Counted from the first letter of the stretch, positions 27,501-35,560 are shown. The stretch is 39,238 nt of DNA from Fibrobacter sp. (GCA_017965445.1 JAGCPZ010000072.1:1-39238); one strand, 5' to 3'. Notes: generated from the letters alone by a model not told the origin. A program made the numbers and translations.

Positions 27501-30362
27501 ACCTTCATCCGTTGAATCTTTTGATTTTTCTTTATCACTAGGTTCTTCACCGATAAAGATAAGGAGCTGAAGACAAATGCTCGCCTCTCCAACGGCGTTA
27601 TCGCTCTTATCCTCAGTCTTTTTGTCCAAAAGTGTCACAGCAAGGAACTTGTTCTTGGCATCATAATCATAATCTGGCAAATACTTTGAAACTTCCGAAA
27701 GATCCGGCAAATCGATAAAGTCAGAAAGAGCTTTCTTTATATTTTCAGGGAGCGCCTTATAAACATTTACGGCAAGCTTTATCGCATTTTTCCAAGTACT
27801 CCAAGAATCAGCATCATGCTCATCCTTCAAATCTATGATTCCGGTCACAATATCAGTTAGTGCTGATATATCGACATCCTTAAAGATATTCGTAAGTGTT
27901 TTTTGACAGCCGTCCTCACCATTCCACTTAAACAAAGGACTAGAATCAGGAACTTCGCCAGAAGAAGCTCCAGAAGCGGCCGGTGTTAAACTTTGAGCAC
28001 CAACAAATTCACTAGAAGCATCTGCAATACCCTTTATTTGCTTCTGGACTTCTGTTACAGCATCTTTAAGGACATCCTTCGCCCAGTCATAAACGACATC
28101 CCGAATTTCATTGATATACGGTTTGATAACCAAATCGAAGAACTTGGGCTGAATTTTTTCCAACCAACAGTAGAATATATCCTGAACAAGGGTATTTAAC
28201 TTACTGAGATCAATGGAATCAATTTTTTCGCATATAGCCTTAATATGTTTTTCTACGGAGTCCTTAACTGAGCTCGTAAACGCGTCAAAGAATTGATCAA
28301 TGTCTTTCAACTCAGAGAAGCACGATATGTTCTTGACGAAAATTTTGTAAAAAGCATGCAAGTCAATATCGGAGAATGGATTATCAATTGATTTGCCCTG
28401 TAACAAATCATCAAGAGAGCCTGTTACAAAATTTTTTAGTTTATCATAATTATCCGGAATGTTTTCCGTTTGGTTATTAAACTCTTCCTTTAAACCTTCG
28501 ACAAGCCCACCAAAACCCTTATTCCATACGTCGAATACCTTATTTTTTAATTTTGTAACTAGATTTTCGTTGAAACTTTTAATTATATCAGCTTTGCAAT
28601 CGACAACTTCTTTTGGTACAGCTTCAAATACTGATTTAACCTTGGATTTTTCACAAAATTCAGAGACATTCTCACAAATCGCATCTTCTAAAGTATCGAC
28701 AACAACAAGTTCGAATTTTTTATTAATTACGTTATTTTCATCATCAAGAATATCAAGTTTTTTTAACTTTTCCTTAATATTACTAATTTGCTCGTTTATA
28801 TCACTACTGAATATATCTTTACCGAATTGATTCACCAAATCAGCAATCAAGCCCTTTGCTTCATCATTCAGCGTTTTCTTCACTTCTATTAGAATTGATT
28901 CGCACACCTTAAGGAGATCCAAGAAATATTCCTTAATAGCCTTGAGCTGATTTACCAATTCGCTATAAGCATCATTTGCATCTTTCTCAAGTTCAGAAAT
29001 TTTATTCTTGACTATAACAATCAATTCCCAAATAAACTGCTTGGCAGATTCAATCTGCGGGAAGTCCTTATTGAATGCACGGACAAGATTCATCACCTTG
29101 ATGATAATCTTTTCGGCGTCCTCGTGATTTTCTAGCTTAAACTCAGACTTAAGATAATCTTTAGGTTTCGTAAAGATTTGCTCAAAAACGTCCCAATCAA
29201 ATACGGGAATTTCAAGTGACGGCAATTTCAATGAATCAGTGACGCCATTTTTAGGAATATTCGAAGTCACGCATTCAATTAAATCAACTTTTTTCTTACC
29301 TATAACACCTAAGAATTCAAGTACCGCATAGATTCGGTCCAATACCTTCGCTGTAGTATTGTATGCCGGAGCAATTTCTTCAAGAATGCCCTCGATTCTT
29401 TGGCGAAGGATTTTTTTGCACGACTCCAACTGATTTTCGGTCAGAGCAATCAAATTATTTACACCGTTCTCTAAGGCACCCGCAATGTCCTTGCTCTGCA
29501 TACTGACAAAGCTATTTGCTGCATCAGCAAAAGCACCCGCAGCTTTTTGAACATCTTTCTGTTTTAAGGCATTCTCGACATTACTTAGTAGGCTCTTATA
29601 ATTTTTTAAATAGCCTTTAAGTTCATCAAATTTGCTAACATCAATGCCCAGATCATTAAGAGTATTCTTAAGAGTATTAGATATTTCCTCGCTGGGATTT
29701 ACAAGCAGATTTTCCAAGTCATCAGCAAATACATCACGTACATTTTTCAGGAACGTGATGAGGACATAATCGATAATACGTTTTGCAAATTTTTCTGTAA
29801 AGTAATTATCCTTAATGAACTCGCCGAAGTCCTCTATCTCATTGGCGATCTGGTTCCACTCAATATCGGATAATTTTTTAAATAAATCTATCAAGTCCTT
29901 GACAGCATCTATAATTTCCTTGAGGCCACCAAATTCGCCTTTTCCTGAGTTCGCCCCTTTTACAAGTTCTTGAACAGCACTTTCAATCGATTGTTTTTTA
30001 TCAGAAGAATTATTTTTTCGAACAGCTTTAACAATACCAACAACATCTTCAGACAAATCAATAGATTTGCCAATTATTGTCACAAAAAGTTCGTAAGCCT
30101 TATTGCTTTCCCCAGCACCAGAAAGGTCATATCCAATCTTTTTGACAATGGCATTGAGAAATTTTTCAATATCTTTTAACTTCTTGTCTTTAAAGGACTT
30201 TTCAACATCATCCCATGTCTGGCCATCATCTAGCAATTCGTCCGAAAGATCCTTGAGGATTGCGCTCTGAACATTGGAAAAAACAAGACCAAGCTTTTCA
30301 AAAAAGCGTTCTGCCGTGGATACTCCACTCTCATTTGCTGTAAGTTCGTTTGTGCTGCCCAT
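24555..30362 (-). CDS. 1935-residue protein: helical N-half, DUF6603-like beta domain, Cys-rich tail (first gene of the island)
   Basis: Residues 1 to about 920 are a series of amphipathic helices rich in Lys, Asp, Leu and Ile. About 938-985 is an acidic, Ser-rich linker (SSSGDKNDDSKGKDGEGES). From about 990 to 1630 the protein is beta-rich and Gly-rich with long alternating hydrophobic strands. The part around FILSIGGFHPEYKP and LDAYFAITSNTVQFGTSLDM (about 1483-1540) resembles the family named DUF6603, found in bacteria and fungi. The last 90 residues hold many Cys (CYFCRNKSLSCCSS). No signal peptide. A GAAAGAA sequence precedes the ATG. It is the first gene of the island, behind a possible -10 at 30395. 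Binding of hydrophobic ligands or scaffolding is conceivable, but this is inference only. Confidence 0.85.
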   Translation of the reverse strand: MGSTNELTANESGVSTAERFFEKLGLVFSNVQSAILKDLSDELLDDGQTWDDVEKSFKDKKLKDIEKFLNAIVKKIGYDLSGAGESNKAYELFVTIIGKSIDLSEDVVGIVKAVRKNNSSDKKQSIESAVQELVKGANSGKGEFGGLKEIIDAVKDLIDLFKKLSDIEWNQIANEIEDFGEFIKDNYFTEKFAKRIIDYVLITFLKNVRDVFADDLENLLVNPSEEISNTLKNTLNDLGIDVSKFDELKGYLKNYKSLLSNVENALKQKDVQKAAGAFADAANSFVSMQSKDIAGALENGVNNLIALTENQLESCKKILRQRIEGILEEIAPAYNTTAKVLDRIYAVLEFLGVIGKKKVDLIECVTSNIPKNGVTDSLKLPSLEIPVFDWDVFEQIFTKPKDYLKSEFKLENHEDAEKIIIKVMNLVRAFNKDFPQIESAKQFIWELIVIVKNKISELEKDANDAYSELVNQLKAIKEYFLDLLKVCESILIEVKKTLNDEAKGLIADLVNQFGKDIFSSDINEQISNIKEKLKKLDILDDENNVINKKFELVVVDTLEDAICENVSEFCEKSKVKSVFEAVPKEVVDCKADIIKSFNENLVTKLKNKVFDVWNKGFGGLVEGLKEEFNNQTENIPDNYDKLKNFVTGSLDDLLQGKSIDNPFSDIDLHAFYKIFVKNISCFSELKDIDQFFDAFTSSVKDSVEKHIKAICEKIDSIDLSKLNTLVQDIFYCWLEKIQPKFFDLVIKPYINEIRDVVYDWAKDVLKDAVTEVQKQIKGIADASSEFVGAQSLTPAASGASSGEVPDSSPLFKWNGEDGCQKTLTNIFKDVDISALTDIVTGIIDLKDEHDADSWSTWKNAIKLAVNVYKALPENIKKALSDFIDLPDLSEVSKYLPDYDYDAKNKFLAVTLLDKKTEDKSDNAVGEASICLQLLIFIGEEPSDKEKSKDSTDEGSNAANQESSSGDKNDDSKGKDGEGESEKKTEVLYILPTFKGNFDTLFNIGKSHCMKVGAHAEMNCKADNESKSEDPIKGKLTSSKLGGYFKFDSEISNTEFHWLDDANALSGYLELLFKRGQVGADGNIDEKLVDPLTFFDTDVVSLKVDDYPQKVFIGYKDGFDVGYIGGLRGLNLALKLKEQNNFFKTILKDDIVVSLKELELQYSYKDGFKLNNLNTHINIPFNADIDLDVVKFKNLSLDLGLDGNKLETSVLTSFTADLSGVAITFTNMGLGIECELPFNGHKGFDFSPKFTYPNGLGISIDVEGVKGGGVVQWDKEKGRFFGGLELTVMEKFGAEAVLVFTTGKGTDPFSCMGALCVYFDPGIQLGMGFSLEGVGGSFGVNRMLSTDNLRSAVYDGTLESALFFKDVTKNVDTVLANIDKYYPIKKGQVYFGLLGKIAWGTILKADFGLFIQAPSPVAIVIAGVVKVSVSEKTESLLVINACFLGGIDFDKGIFFDADLFDSKIVGIELHGSISLRIFWGGDTKGFILSIGGFHPEYKPEAGFNLPDLRRVGMKLDYKIIKFSLDAYFAITSNTVQFGTSLDMRIGWDKFGLTGYAAFNALFQFNPFKFMVDMKAGLAVKIGSKKICSIDLAFALSGPAQWRAKGSASFWILFIKIKVGFDYSWGKKSVAGNRNRIDVLPLFIKQISEKNNWKLISSDLTDNMVSLVKVSDFVLQPADTISFNQSAIPLNVEMGCYGEDDVNDFKMISIDDVYIGNKSQNVNNGGDKGFKDEQSSFAPTLIKRLSEKEKLKAKSYELMNGGFKLTAVSGVENGFDKDAEVSYSGETEQAYESMRSLWETAYNYSLDIEKFESESDDDKISEIMPVVGATLQPAYVRLKPWGGERVSVYGRRKWGRKRIVCIEDSATEVRNQCYFCRNKSLSCCSSSEETITEVLSPQYTKTTRCSYRRNSNGFNRYVRQCDDLLYSDTKKILSTED

Positions 30363-30394
30363 ATAAATATTCTTTCTGTAAGTTGTTTTTAAGT

Positions 30395-30400
30395 AATATA
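30395..30400 (-). promoter_or_regulatory. -10 candidate of the giant-protein operon
   Basis: TATATT on the minus strand lies 32 bases before the start codon at 30362. No -35 is recognisable 17 bases upstream, so activation by another factor is possible. Confidence 0.35.
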
Positions 30401-30670
30401 AAAAACAAATTTTCGGACGGACTAGCAGTGCCAGTTTAACTTATTCCATAAATAAGCTTTTGTTAAGATTAGTTCGTTTCCAACAATCAACTTAAACTAA
30501 TTGCAAAGAAGATAAATTATTTAAAATAAGCTCTATTTACATAGAGCGATAATTGTTTTTTAATTTTTACCAACTGTTTGAAAAATTTTACTTACTTTCT
30601 TCGTTTTTACAAAAAATAATGTATAAACGGTTCCTTCGAAGCAAATGAGGGCAAGCCATAAAAAAAATAC
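30401..30670. other. AT-rich gap upstream of the island, no gene seen
   Basis: I see no ORF with coding character. One small hairpin, GCTCTAT/ATAGAGC at 30530-30547, is the only clear structure; it has no adjoining T tract. Confidence 0.5.
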
Positions 30671-30774
30671 GCCCCCGGCACTGTGGCTGGGATGACAATG
30701 TCAAAGCCGGGGTGACAACGTAAAGTGAACAGTCACTGGTTCCTTCCGCCTTCGGCGTCAGGATGACGCCGTAA
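30671..30774. repeat. REP-like intergenic element, GGATGACA family
   Basis: It contains GGGATGACAATGTC, GGGGTGACAACGTAAAG and a terminal hairpin GGCGTCA-GGA-TGACGCC (30754-30770). Its right half (ACTGGTTCCTTCC ... TCAGGATGACG) matches the element at 34513-34602. It lies just past the lipoprotein stop codon. Confidence 0.6.
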
Positions 30775-30779
30775 GCATT

Positions 30780-31871
30780 TTACTTCATAGGCGTTGCAAT
30801 TCCCTTGAGGCATTCCGTAAACTCGTTCCTGTTGCCTTCCCAGTACTTGGTAACGATTTGGCCGGATAAGGAATAAACATTTTTGTCTTCATTTAAATGT
30901 TCCAGGTTCTCGGTTTTGCAAAGTTCCTGAGTTACATTCTTTTCTTTCTGGTGCCATTTACAGACGGTGTCATCTTTCTTTACAGAAATAACGACTTCAT
31001 TCCCTTCATAATACCTTTGAACGAAACTCTCCAATGTAACGGTATATGTTGTTCCATTCAGTACAAATGTCACACTGCTATCCTTTGACGCTTTCATGGT
31101 GACGTTTATTCCGAGGGAATCGACAGTAAAGAGGTCATGTAATTCCGTATAGTTATTTGTGACATCATCCATGTACAACGGGGAAAAGCGGTCTCCGTTC
31201 AACGCTTGGTACATTTTGTTTATAAAATCCGAGCGCGGAAAGATGGGATTTGAGCCACCAAATGTTGCTCTTCCTAAAGAATCATCATCGATTTCTTTCA
31301 AACCCAAAGTCATGACAAACTCGCCATGTGAAATGTCCAAGGTAGCATCAAAACGATCATCAAAGGAATACAAAACGTTGTCTTGAGAAATCCAAATACT
31401 ATCAAGAGTCCACATTCCATCTATTTTTGGGGCGGGACCACCAGCAAATACATAGGCGAAGGTCGAATCCTCACGAAGAATAAGTTTTTCGCCATCGAAT
31501 TCCATGGTCGGTGTAAACAAACTTGAATTTTCTACTTTTTCCCAGGCGACCGTACGTTCTTTCTTGGTGCCCCCAACACGACACTCTGCACGATCTTCTA
31601 GGGTTACCAAATAACTCTTCTTGGACTTGTCTTCACTTACAGTCCCTTTAACAACGTTTATGACGTTATCAGGTTTTATGCGACTACCGCTGCTTTCGAT
31701 GGTGCTGGTTTTACTATCCGAACTGCCTTTGTCGTGCGAAGAACTGCTCTGAGCCTCAATCGCCTGGCTAGACGGATTATCGGGAATAGGCGCCGTAGAA
31801 TTATCATCGTCGCAGGCGGCGAAAAGCATTGCCGAAGCCGAAACGAGAGCGAACAAGTATTTTTTCATCAT
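30780..31871 (-). CDS. Ser-rich-linker lipoprotein of unknown function
   Basis: This protein of about 364 residues starts MMKKYLFALVSASAMLFAAC, with a good lipobox LFAAC, so it should be lipid-anchored after signal peptidase II cleavage. A Ser-rich linker (AQSSSSHDKGSSDSKTS and on) follows, the same style as in the CotH protein and typical of Fibrobacter envelope proteins. The body, about 290 residues, is beta-rich with Asp, Glu and aromatic residues, for example YVFAGGPAPKIDGMWTLDS near 144-162. It has no catalytic motif I recognise. In-frame codons upstream are TTG-GTT, so the ATG at 31871 or 31868 is the likely start. It lies between the giant-protein island and the DUF2062-DUF1015 gene and appears to be monocistronic. 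Confidence 0.75.
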   Translation of the reverse strand: MMKKYLFALVSASAMLFAACDDDNSTAPIPDNPSSQAIEAQSSSSHDKGSSDSKTSTIESSGSRIKPDNVINVVKGTVSEDKSKKSYLVTLEDRAECRVGGTKKERTVAWEKVENSSLFTPTMEFDGEKLILREDSTFAYVFAGGPAPKIDGMWTLDSIWISQDNVLYSFDDRFDATLDISHGEFVMTLGLKEIDDDSLGRATFGGSNPIFPRSDFINKMYQALNGDRFSPLYMDDVTNNYTELHDLFTVDSLGINVTMKASKDSSVTFVLNGTTYTVTLESFVQRYYEGNEVVISVKKDDTVCKWHQKEKNVTQELCKTENLEHLNEDKNVYSLSGQIVTKYWEGNRNEFTECLKGIATPMK

Positions 31872-31931
31872 AACCAATCTTTTTTCAGTTAGTTTATTTT
31901 AATATACAAATTTTCCCTTAGGCAAAACAAC

Positions 31932-31964
31932 AAAAAAAGCCCTCAGATTGAACCAAGGACTTTT
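31932..31964 (-). terminator. Terminator of the DUF2062-DUF1015 gene
   Basis: On the minus strand AAGTCCT pairs with AGGGCTT (one U-G pair) around a nine-base loop, followed by seven T. It separates this gene from the lipoprotein gene downstream. Confidence 0.7.
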
Positions 31965-32002
31965 AAACTTTTGATTTTTTCGCGTAATTTCGACGCGATG
32001 AA

Positions 32003-33832
32003 TTAGTCGAGCGTGTGGACCAGGAGACCGTCGCGGAGTTTCGGTTCGAACCAAGTGCTCTTCGGCGGCATGATGGCGCCGGCATCGGCGATGTCCATCA
32101 GTTGGTCAAGCGTGGTCGGGTACATGGCAAAGGCGCATGCGCATTCACCGCTATCGACGCGCTTCACGAGTTCGCCGAGGCCGCGGATGCCACCGACAAA
32201 GTCGATGCGCTTGGAAGTACGCGGGTCGTCGATGTCGAACATCGGCTTGAGCACGAGCTTCTGGAGGAGGGCCACATCGAGGCTATCGACCGGACCGAGG
32301 TTCTTGAGGAACTTGTCCTTGAACGTACAAGCGTACCACTTGCCGCCCATATAGAAGTTCACCTGGTTCTGCGTTGCGGGGCTCTGCATGCTCGGCAATT
32401 CTTCAATGTCGAATACAAGCTTCAACTCTTCCATGAGCTGTTCCGGCGTACGGCCGTTCAAATCCTTGAGCACGCGGTTGTAGTCGAGAATCTTGAGTTG
32501 GGTGCTCGGGAAAAGGATGGCGAGGTAACGGTTGTATTCTTCTTCGCCGGTGTTCTTCGGGTTCTGCTCGGCGCGGTAGCTTGCGGCACGGGCTCCTGCA
32601 GCGCTGCGGTGGTGGCCGTCGGCAATGTAGCTCACCGGCACAGATTCGAAGGACTTGCGGATGGCTTCGATTTCGGCATCGTCGTCGATAATCCAAACGG
32701 TATGGCCAAAGCCGTCGCCCTTGCTCACGAAGTCATAGACGGGCTTACGCTTGGTGACGGCACCGAATACGTCGAACTGGCCCTGGTCGCGGTAAGTGAG
32801 GAACACCGGACCGGTGTTGGCGTTGGTGGCGAGCACATGGCGAAGTCTGTCTTCTTCCTTGTCGGCGCGGGTAAGTTCGTGCTTCTTGATGATGCCGTTG
32901 AAGTAATCGGCAGCCGGCACGCAGCAAACGAGACCATACTGTCCGCGACCGTTCATGGTCTGGCGATAGACGTAAAGGCAGGGCTTCTTGTCGAAAGCAA
33001 TCACGCCGTCTTCAATCATCTTGTCGAGGTTTTCACGAGCGTGTGCATAGACTTTCGGGTCGTAGGCATCGACGGAATCCGGAAGTTCGATTTCCGCACG
33101 GGTCACGCGCAAATAGGAGTGCGGGAGCCCCTCGGCCATGGCCTTGGCTTCGGCGCGGTTCATCACGTCATACGGAAGCGCAGAAATAGTCTCGGCTTCG
33201 GCGGGGTTCACCGGACGCAAAGCCTTGAACGGATAAATGTGCATCATAGGTTTTTTTCCTTTGTGAGATTCTTTAATTAAAACTTCGTCTTCGGCAATCA
33301 AGTTATGGATATAACCCGTCTTTGCCTCAATCCATTTTTTCTTTCGATAACTTACCACAAAATAAGCTAGAAAAAAGAAGATGGTTCCGCCGATGGCGGC
33401 GATAATTGTAATGCCAATCATGAATGCAAGCAGGTGGTCTGCGGCATCATTCCACAAATGACTGATAACAGATGTGAAGTTTTTGAACGAAAGTCCCTCG
33501 AATTCATCGAGAAAATTGAAACTAATCGCTTCCGGGTGTACAATCTTGCAACCGAGCATATAGCCAGTCGGATAGAAAAAGCCGAACTGGGTCAGCGGGT
33601 TTGCCACAAAGGACGAAACAATTCCAGGAACTTTCGGGAGTCTAAAGAGCGCACAGAACGCAACGGTCAAAATAATCGCGACACCGATTGTGGGCCAAAT
33701 ACCGATAAAGACACCTGCCGCCACAGACCAAGCCACCTGAATTGCATCTTGCCTGCGCGGGAACATCCGATTGTAATAAATACGGCTCAATCGCTTGTAT
33801 TTGGGTTCCGTTGTCCTCTTTCTTTTTACCAT
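32003..33832 (-). CDS. DUF2062 membrane domain fused to DUF1015 domain
   Basis: This 609-residue protein joins two families normally met apart. Residues 1 to about 175 are a DUF2062 domain (AIQVAWSVAAGVFIGIWPTI, VSSFVANPLTQFGFFYPTGY) with hydrophobic segments, ending in a membrane helix near 135-160. From Met196-Met197 (MMHIYPFKALRPV) runs a complete DUF1015 domain with VSYIADGHHRSAAGAR near 406-421; DUF1015 includes serine-kinase-type enzymes such as SbnI and SerK. At the junction the codons AAA-GGA-AAA-AAA-CCT precede ATG-ATG, so an AAAGGA ribosome site could start DUF1015 on its own at 33247. Either a true fusion or two overlapping products are possible. An AGGTGAT element precedes the first start. 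Confidence 0.85.
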   Translation of the reverse strand: MVKRKRTTEPKYKRLSRIYYNRMFPRRQDAIQVAWSVAAGVFIGIWPTIGVAIILTVAFCALFRLPKVPGIVSSFVANPLTQFGFFYPTGYMLGCKIVHPEAISFNFLDEFEGLSFKNFTSVISHLWNDAADHLLAFMIGITIIAAIGGTIFFFLAYFVVSYRKKKWIEAKTGYIHNLIAEDEVLIKESHKGKKPMMHIYPFKALRPVNPAEAETISALPYDVMNRAEAKAMAEGLPHSYLRVTRAEIELPDSVDAYDPKVYAHARENLDKMIEDGVIAFDKKPCLYVYRQTMNGRGQYGLVCCVPAADYFNGIIKKHELTRADKEEDRLRHVLATNANTGPVFLTYRDQGQFDVFGAVTKRKPVYDFVSKGDGFGHTVWIIDDDAEIEAIRKSFESVPVSYIADGHHRSAAGARAASYRAEQNPKNTGEEEYNRYLAILFPSTQLKILDYNRVLKDLNGRTPEQLMEELKLVFDIEELPSMQSPATQNQVNFYMGGKWYACTFKDKFLKNLGPVDSLDVALLQKLVLKPMFDIDDPRTSKRIDFVGGIRGLGELVKRVDSGECACAFAMYPTTLDQLMDIADAGAIMPPKSTWFEPKLRDGLLVHTLD

Positions 33833-33972
33833 ATCACCTCATAATTTTATCGTGCCAAAGATAGTAAAATTCGCTATACAAAATCAAGTTAATTAACGGA
33901 TATCAAAGCTGTATATGAGCATGCGCACAGATGTTGAGTCAAGGGTGCTAATTTACGGACTGCTAGATTGTT

Positions 33973-34001
33973 TTTACATGAACGTCTCCGATAACTATTA
34001 A
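33973..34001 (+). promoter_or_regulatory. Promoter candidate of the Gre factor gene
   Basis: TTTACA (33973-33978) and TATTAA (33996-34001) are 17 bases apart, and the start codon lies 34 bases further on. Confidence 0.45.
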
Positions 34002-34035
34002 ACTACCAACTAGTAACTTTTTTTAACTTTGGCAC

Positions 34036-34503
34036 ATGCAACATTTAATTTCGAAAGAAGGCTTTGAAAAATTCAAGGCAGAATGGGAACATCTCAAATA
34101 CGTTGAACGTCCGGCAATGATCAACCAGGTGCAAGCCGCCGCGGCCGAAGGTGACCGCAGCGAGAATGCCGCCTACACGTACGGACGCATGCGCGTGCGC
34201 GAAATCGACCGCCGTCTGCGCGAGCTGGACCGCATTCTGGATGGCGCAAAGATTGTCGAAAACGCAGCCACTAAGGACGGCTCCATCCGCTTTGGTGCGA
34301 CGGTCAAGTTGCTCGACAAAAAGACCAAGCGCGAAAAGGTCTATAGCATCGTCGGCGACAAGGAAATCGACCCGTTGCAGGGACGCATCAGCATGAAGTC
34401 CCCCATCGGCGAAGCTCTGCAAGGCAAGAAAGCCGGCGACACCATCGAAGTCCAAGCCCCCCGCGGAAAAATTGTTTACGAGATATTAGAAGTAAAGTAC
34501 TAA
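34036..34503 (+). CDS. greB: GreB-type transcription elongation factor
   Basis: This 155-residue protein rescues backtracked RNA polymerase by stimulating transcript cleavage. The N-terminal coiled coil (about 1-75) carries the acidic tip EGDRSENAAYTYGRMRVREI (residues 38-57), whose Asp and Glu help hold the catalytic metal. The DRSENA-Y-Y and REIDRRLRELDRIL pattern is closer to GreB than to GreA. The C-terminal FKBP-like domain spans about 80-155 (RISMKSPIGEALQGKKAGDT). No good Shine-Dalgarno sequence is visible before the ATG, but the protein starts at the normal place for the family. It stands alone between a candidate promoter and a REP-like element. Confidence 0.88.
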   Translation: MQHLISKEGFEKFKAEWEHLKYVERPAMINQVQAAAAEGDRSENAAYTYGRMRVREIDRRLRELDRILDGAKIVENAATKDGSIRFGATVKLLDKKTKREKVYSIVGDKEIDPLQGRISMKSPIGEALQGKKAGDTIEVQAPRGKIVYEILEVKY

Positions 34504-34512
34504 AACATAATA

Positions 34513-34602
34513 CGTCATTCTGAAGCCGAAGGCTGAAGAATCCAGTAACATCTTGACGAAAAACAATGACTGGATCCTTCCCCTTACAGGGTCAGGATGA
34601 CG
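34513..34602. repeat. REP-like element with 11-bp terminal inverted repeats
   Basis: CGTCATTCTGA (34513-34523) and TCAGGATGACG (34592-34602) are inverted repeats with one wobble. Inside are hairpins AGCC-GAA-GGCT (34524-34534) and ATCCAGT/ACTGGAT (34540-34575), so the unit can fold as a branched structure. Confidence 0.65.
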
Positions 34603-34636
34603 ATTCCTCCTAATTCCTGATCCCTGACACCTATAA

Positions 34637-35470
34637 ATGTTCATCGATACTCATTGTCACATAGATTCTTACGAGCGCCATGCGGGCGAATCTTTCGACG
34701 CACTTTTAGCGCGGTTCCGCACATCGAGTTTCACGACCGAACGCAGTACCGCCAAAGAAAAAGCTGCCGCAGCAAAAATCGCATGCCCCGAGGCATTTAT
34801 CCACGTAGCCTGCGACCCGGCTGATTTCGAAACCGCACGCGCTCTCAGCGAAAAATACGACAACATCTATACCGCCTACGGCATCCACCCCGAATACGTC
34901 GAAACGGAAACAGCCGAAGACGAAGCACGACTCCTCGAATACCTCGCCCATACCAAATGCGTCGCTTGCGGAGAATTCGGACTAGATTACCATTACGGCG
35001 CAGAGACAAAGGCCGCACAAGTCAAGCTTTTCGAGCGTCATTTGCAGCTCGGCATCAAAAGCGGCAAGCCTCTCGTGCTGCACCTACGCGAAGCCGATGA
35101 CGACGCTCTCGCCGTGCTCCGTGCGGCCAACTTGCACGATACCAAAATCCATATACATTGCTTTACCGGCACACCGGAATTCGTCGAACAGCTTCTCGCG
35201 CTAGACGCCAAAATTTTCGTCGGGTTCACGGGAATCGTCACATTCAACAACGCCCAAAGCGTGCGCGATGCCGCCGCCATCGTCCCCATCGACCAGATGC
35301 TTTTAGAGACCGACGCCCCTTACATGGCGCCCGTCCCCTTCCGCGGAAAGCCCTGCCATTCCGGCTACATCCCGTTTATCGCCGAGAAACTCGCCGAAAT
35401 AAAGAACGTGCCCGTAGAAGAACTCTACAGGCACTGTCGTAAAAATACGAGAATGTGTTACGGGATTTAA
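34637..35470 (+). CDS. TatD-family metal-dependent hydrolase
   Basis: This 277-residue TIM-barrel protein belongs to the TatD DNase family. Metal ligands are visible as FIDTHCHIDSY at the very N-terminus, GEFGLDYHY (about 112-120), LHLREADDD (about 148-156), HIHCFTGTPE (about 172-181) and LLETDAPYMAP (about 222-232). Family members degrade DNA from the 3' end and act in DNA repair or turnover. A segment of about 25 residues rich in Ala, Lys and Thr near 25-50 is longer than usual. The start is fixed by the motif at residues 2-8; no Shine-Dalgarno is present, and TATAAA overlaps the ATG. It may belong to the Gre-factor transcript despite the 133-base gap with a repeat. Confidence 0.9.
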   Translation: MFIDTHCHIDSYERHAGESFDALLARFRTSSFTTERSTAKEKAAAAKIACPEAFIHVACDPADFETARALSEKYDNIYTAYGIHPEYVETETAEDEARLLEYLAHTKCVACGEFGLDYHYGAETKAAQVKLFERHLQLGIKSGKPLVLHLREADDDALAVLRAANLHDTKIHIHCFTGTPEFVEQLLALDAKIFVGFTGIVTFNNAQSVRDAAAIVPIDQMLLETDAPYMAPVPFRGKPCHSGYIPFIAEKLAEIKNVPVEELYRHCRKNTRMCYGI

Positions 35471-35560
35471 ACAGCTTTTAACAAAAAGGAGATTCCCACC
35501 TAAAGGTGGCCATGCGCACTAAGGAGCAGAGCTCCAAGTGCTGTCCGCCCCATCAAGCCG

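Larger units (their letters stand above)
12751..30362 (-). other. AT-rich island: operon of four giant-protein genes
   Basis: Four minus-strand genes lie nose to tail with gaps of 6, 66 and 17 bases and share one terminator. Base composition drops sharply against the flanks: for example 15 G+C of 60 in 13981-14040, against 41 of 60 in lepA at 10201-10260 (both counted by hand, chosen as contrasts). I see no integrase, transposase or direct repeat at the edges. All four products lack signal peptides and membrane segments. Confidence 0.85.

Noticed and set aside
12751..30362. Contractile injection system or prophage tail genes
   Set aside because: No sheath, tube, baseplate, ATPase, integrase or lysis motifs; the proteins match none of the tail families I know.
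32015..33280. 421-residue open frame opposite the DUF2062-DUF1015 gene
   Set aside because: Antisense shadow of a clear coding region; its residues have no domain resemblance.
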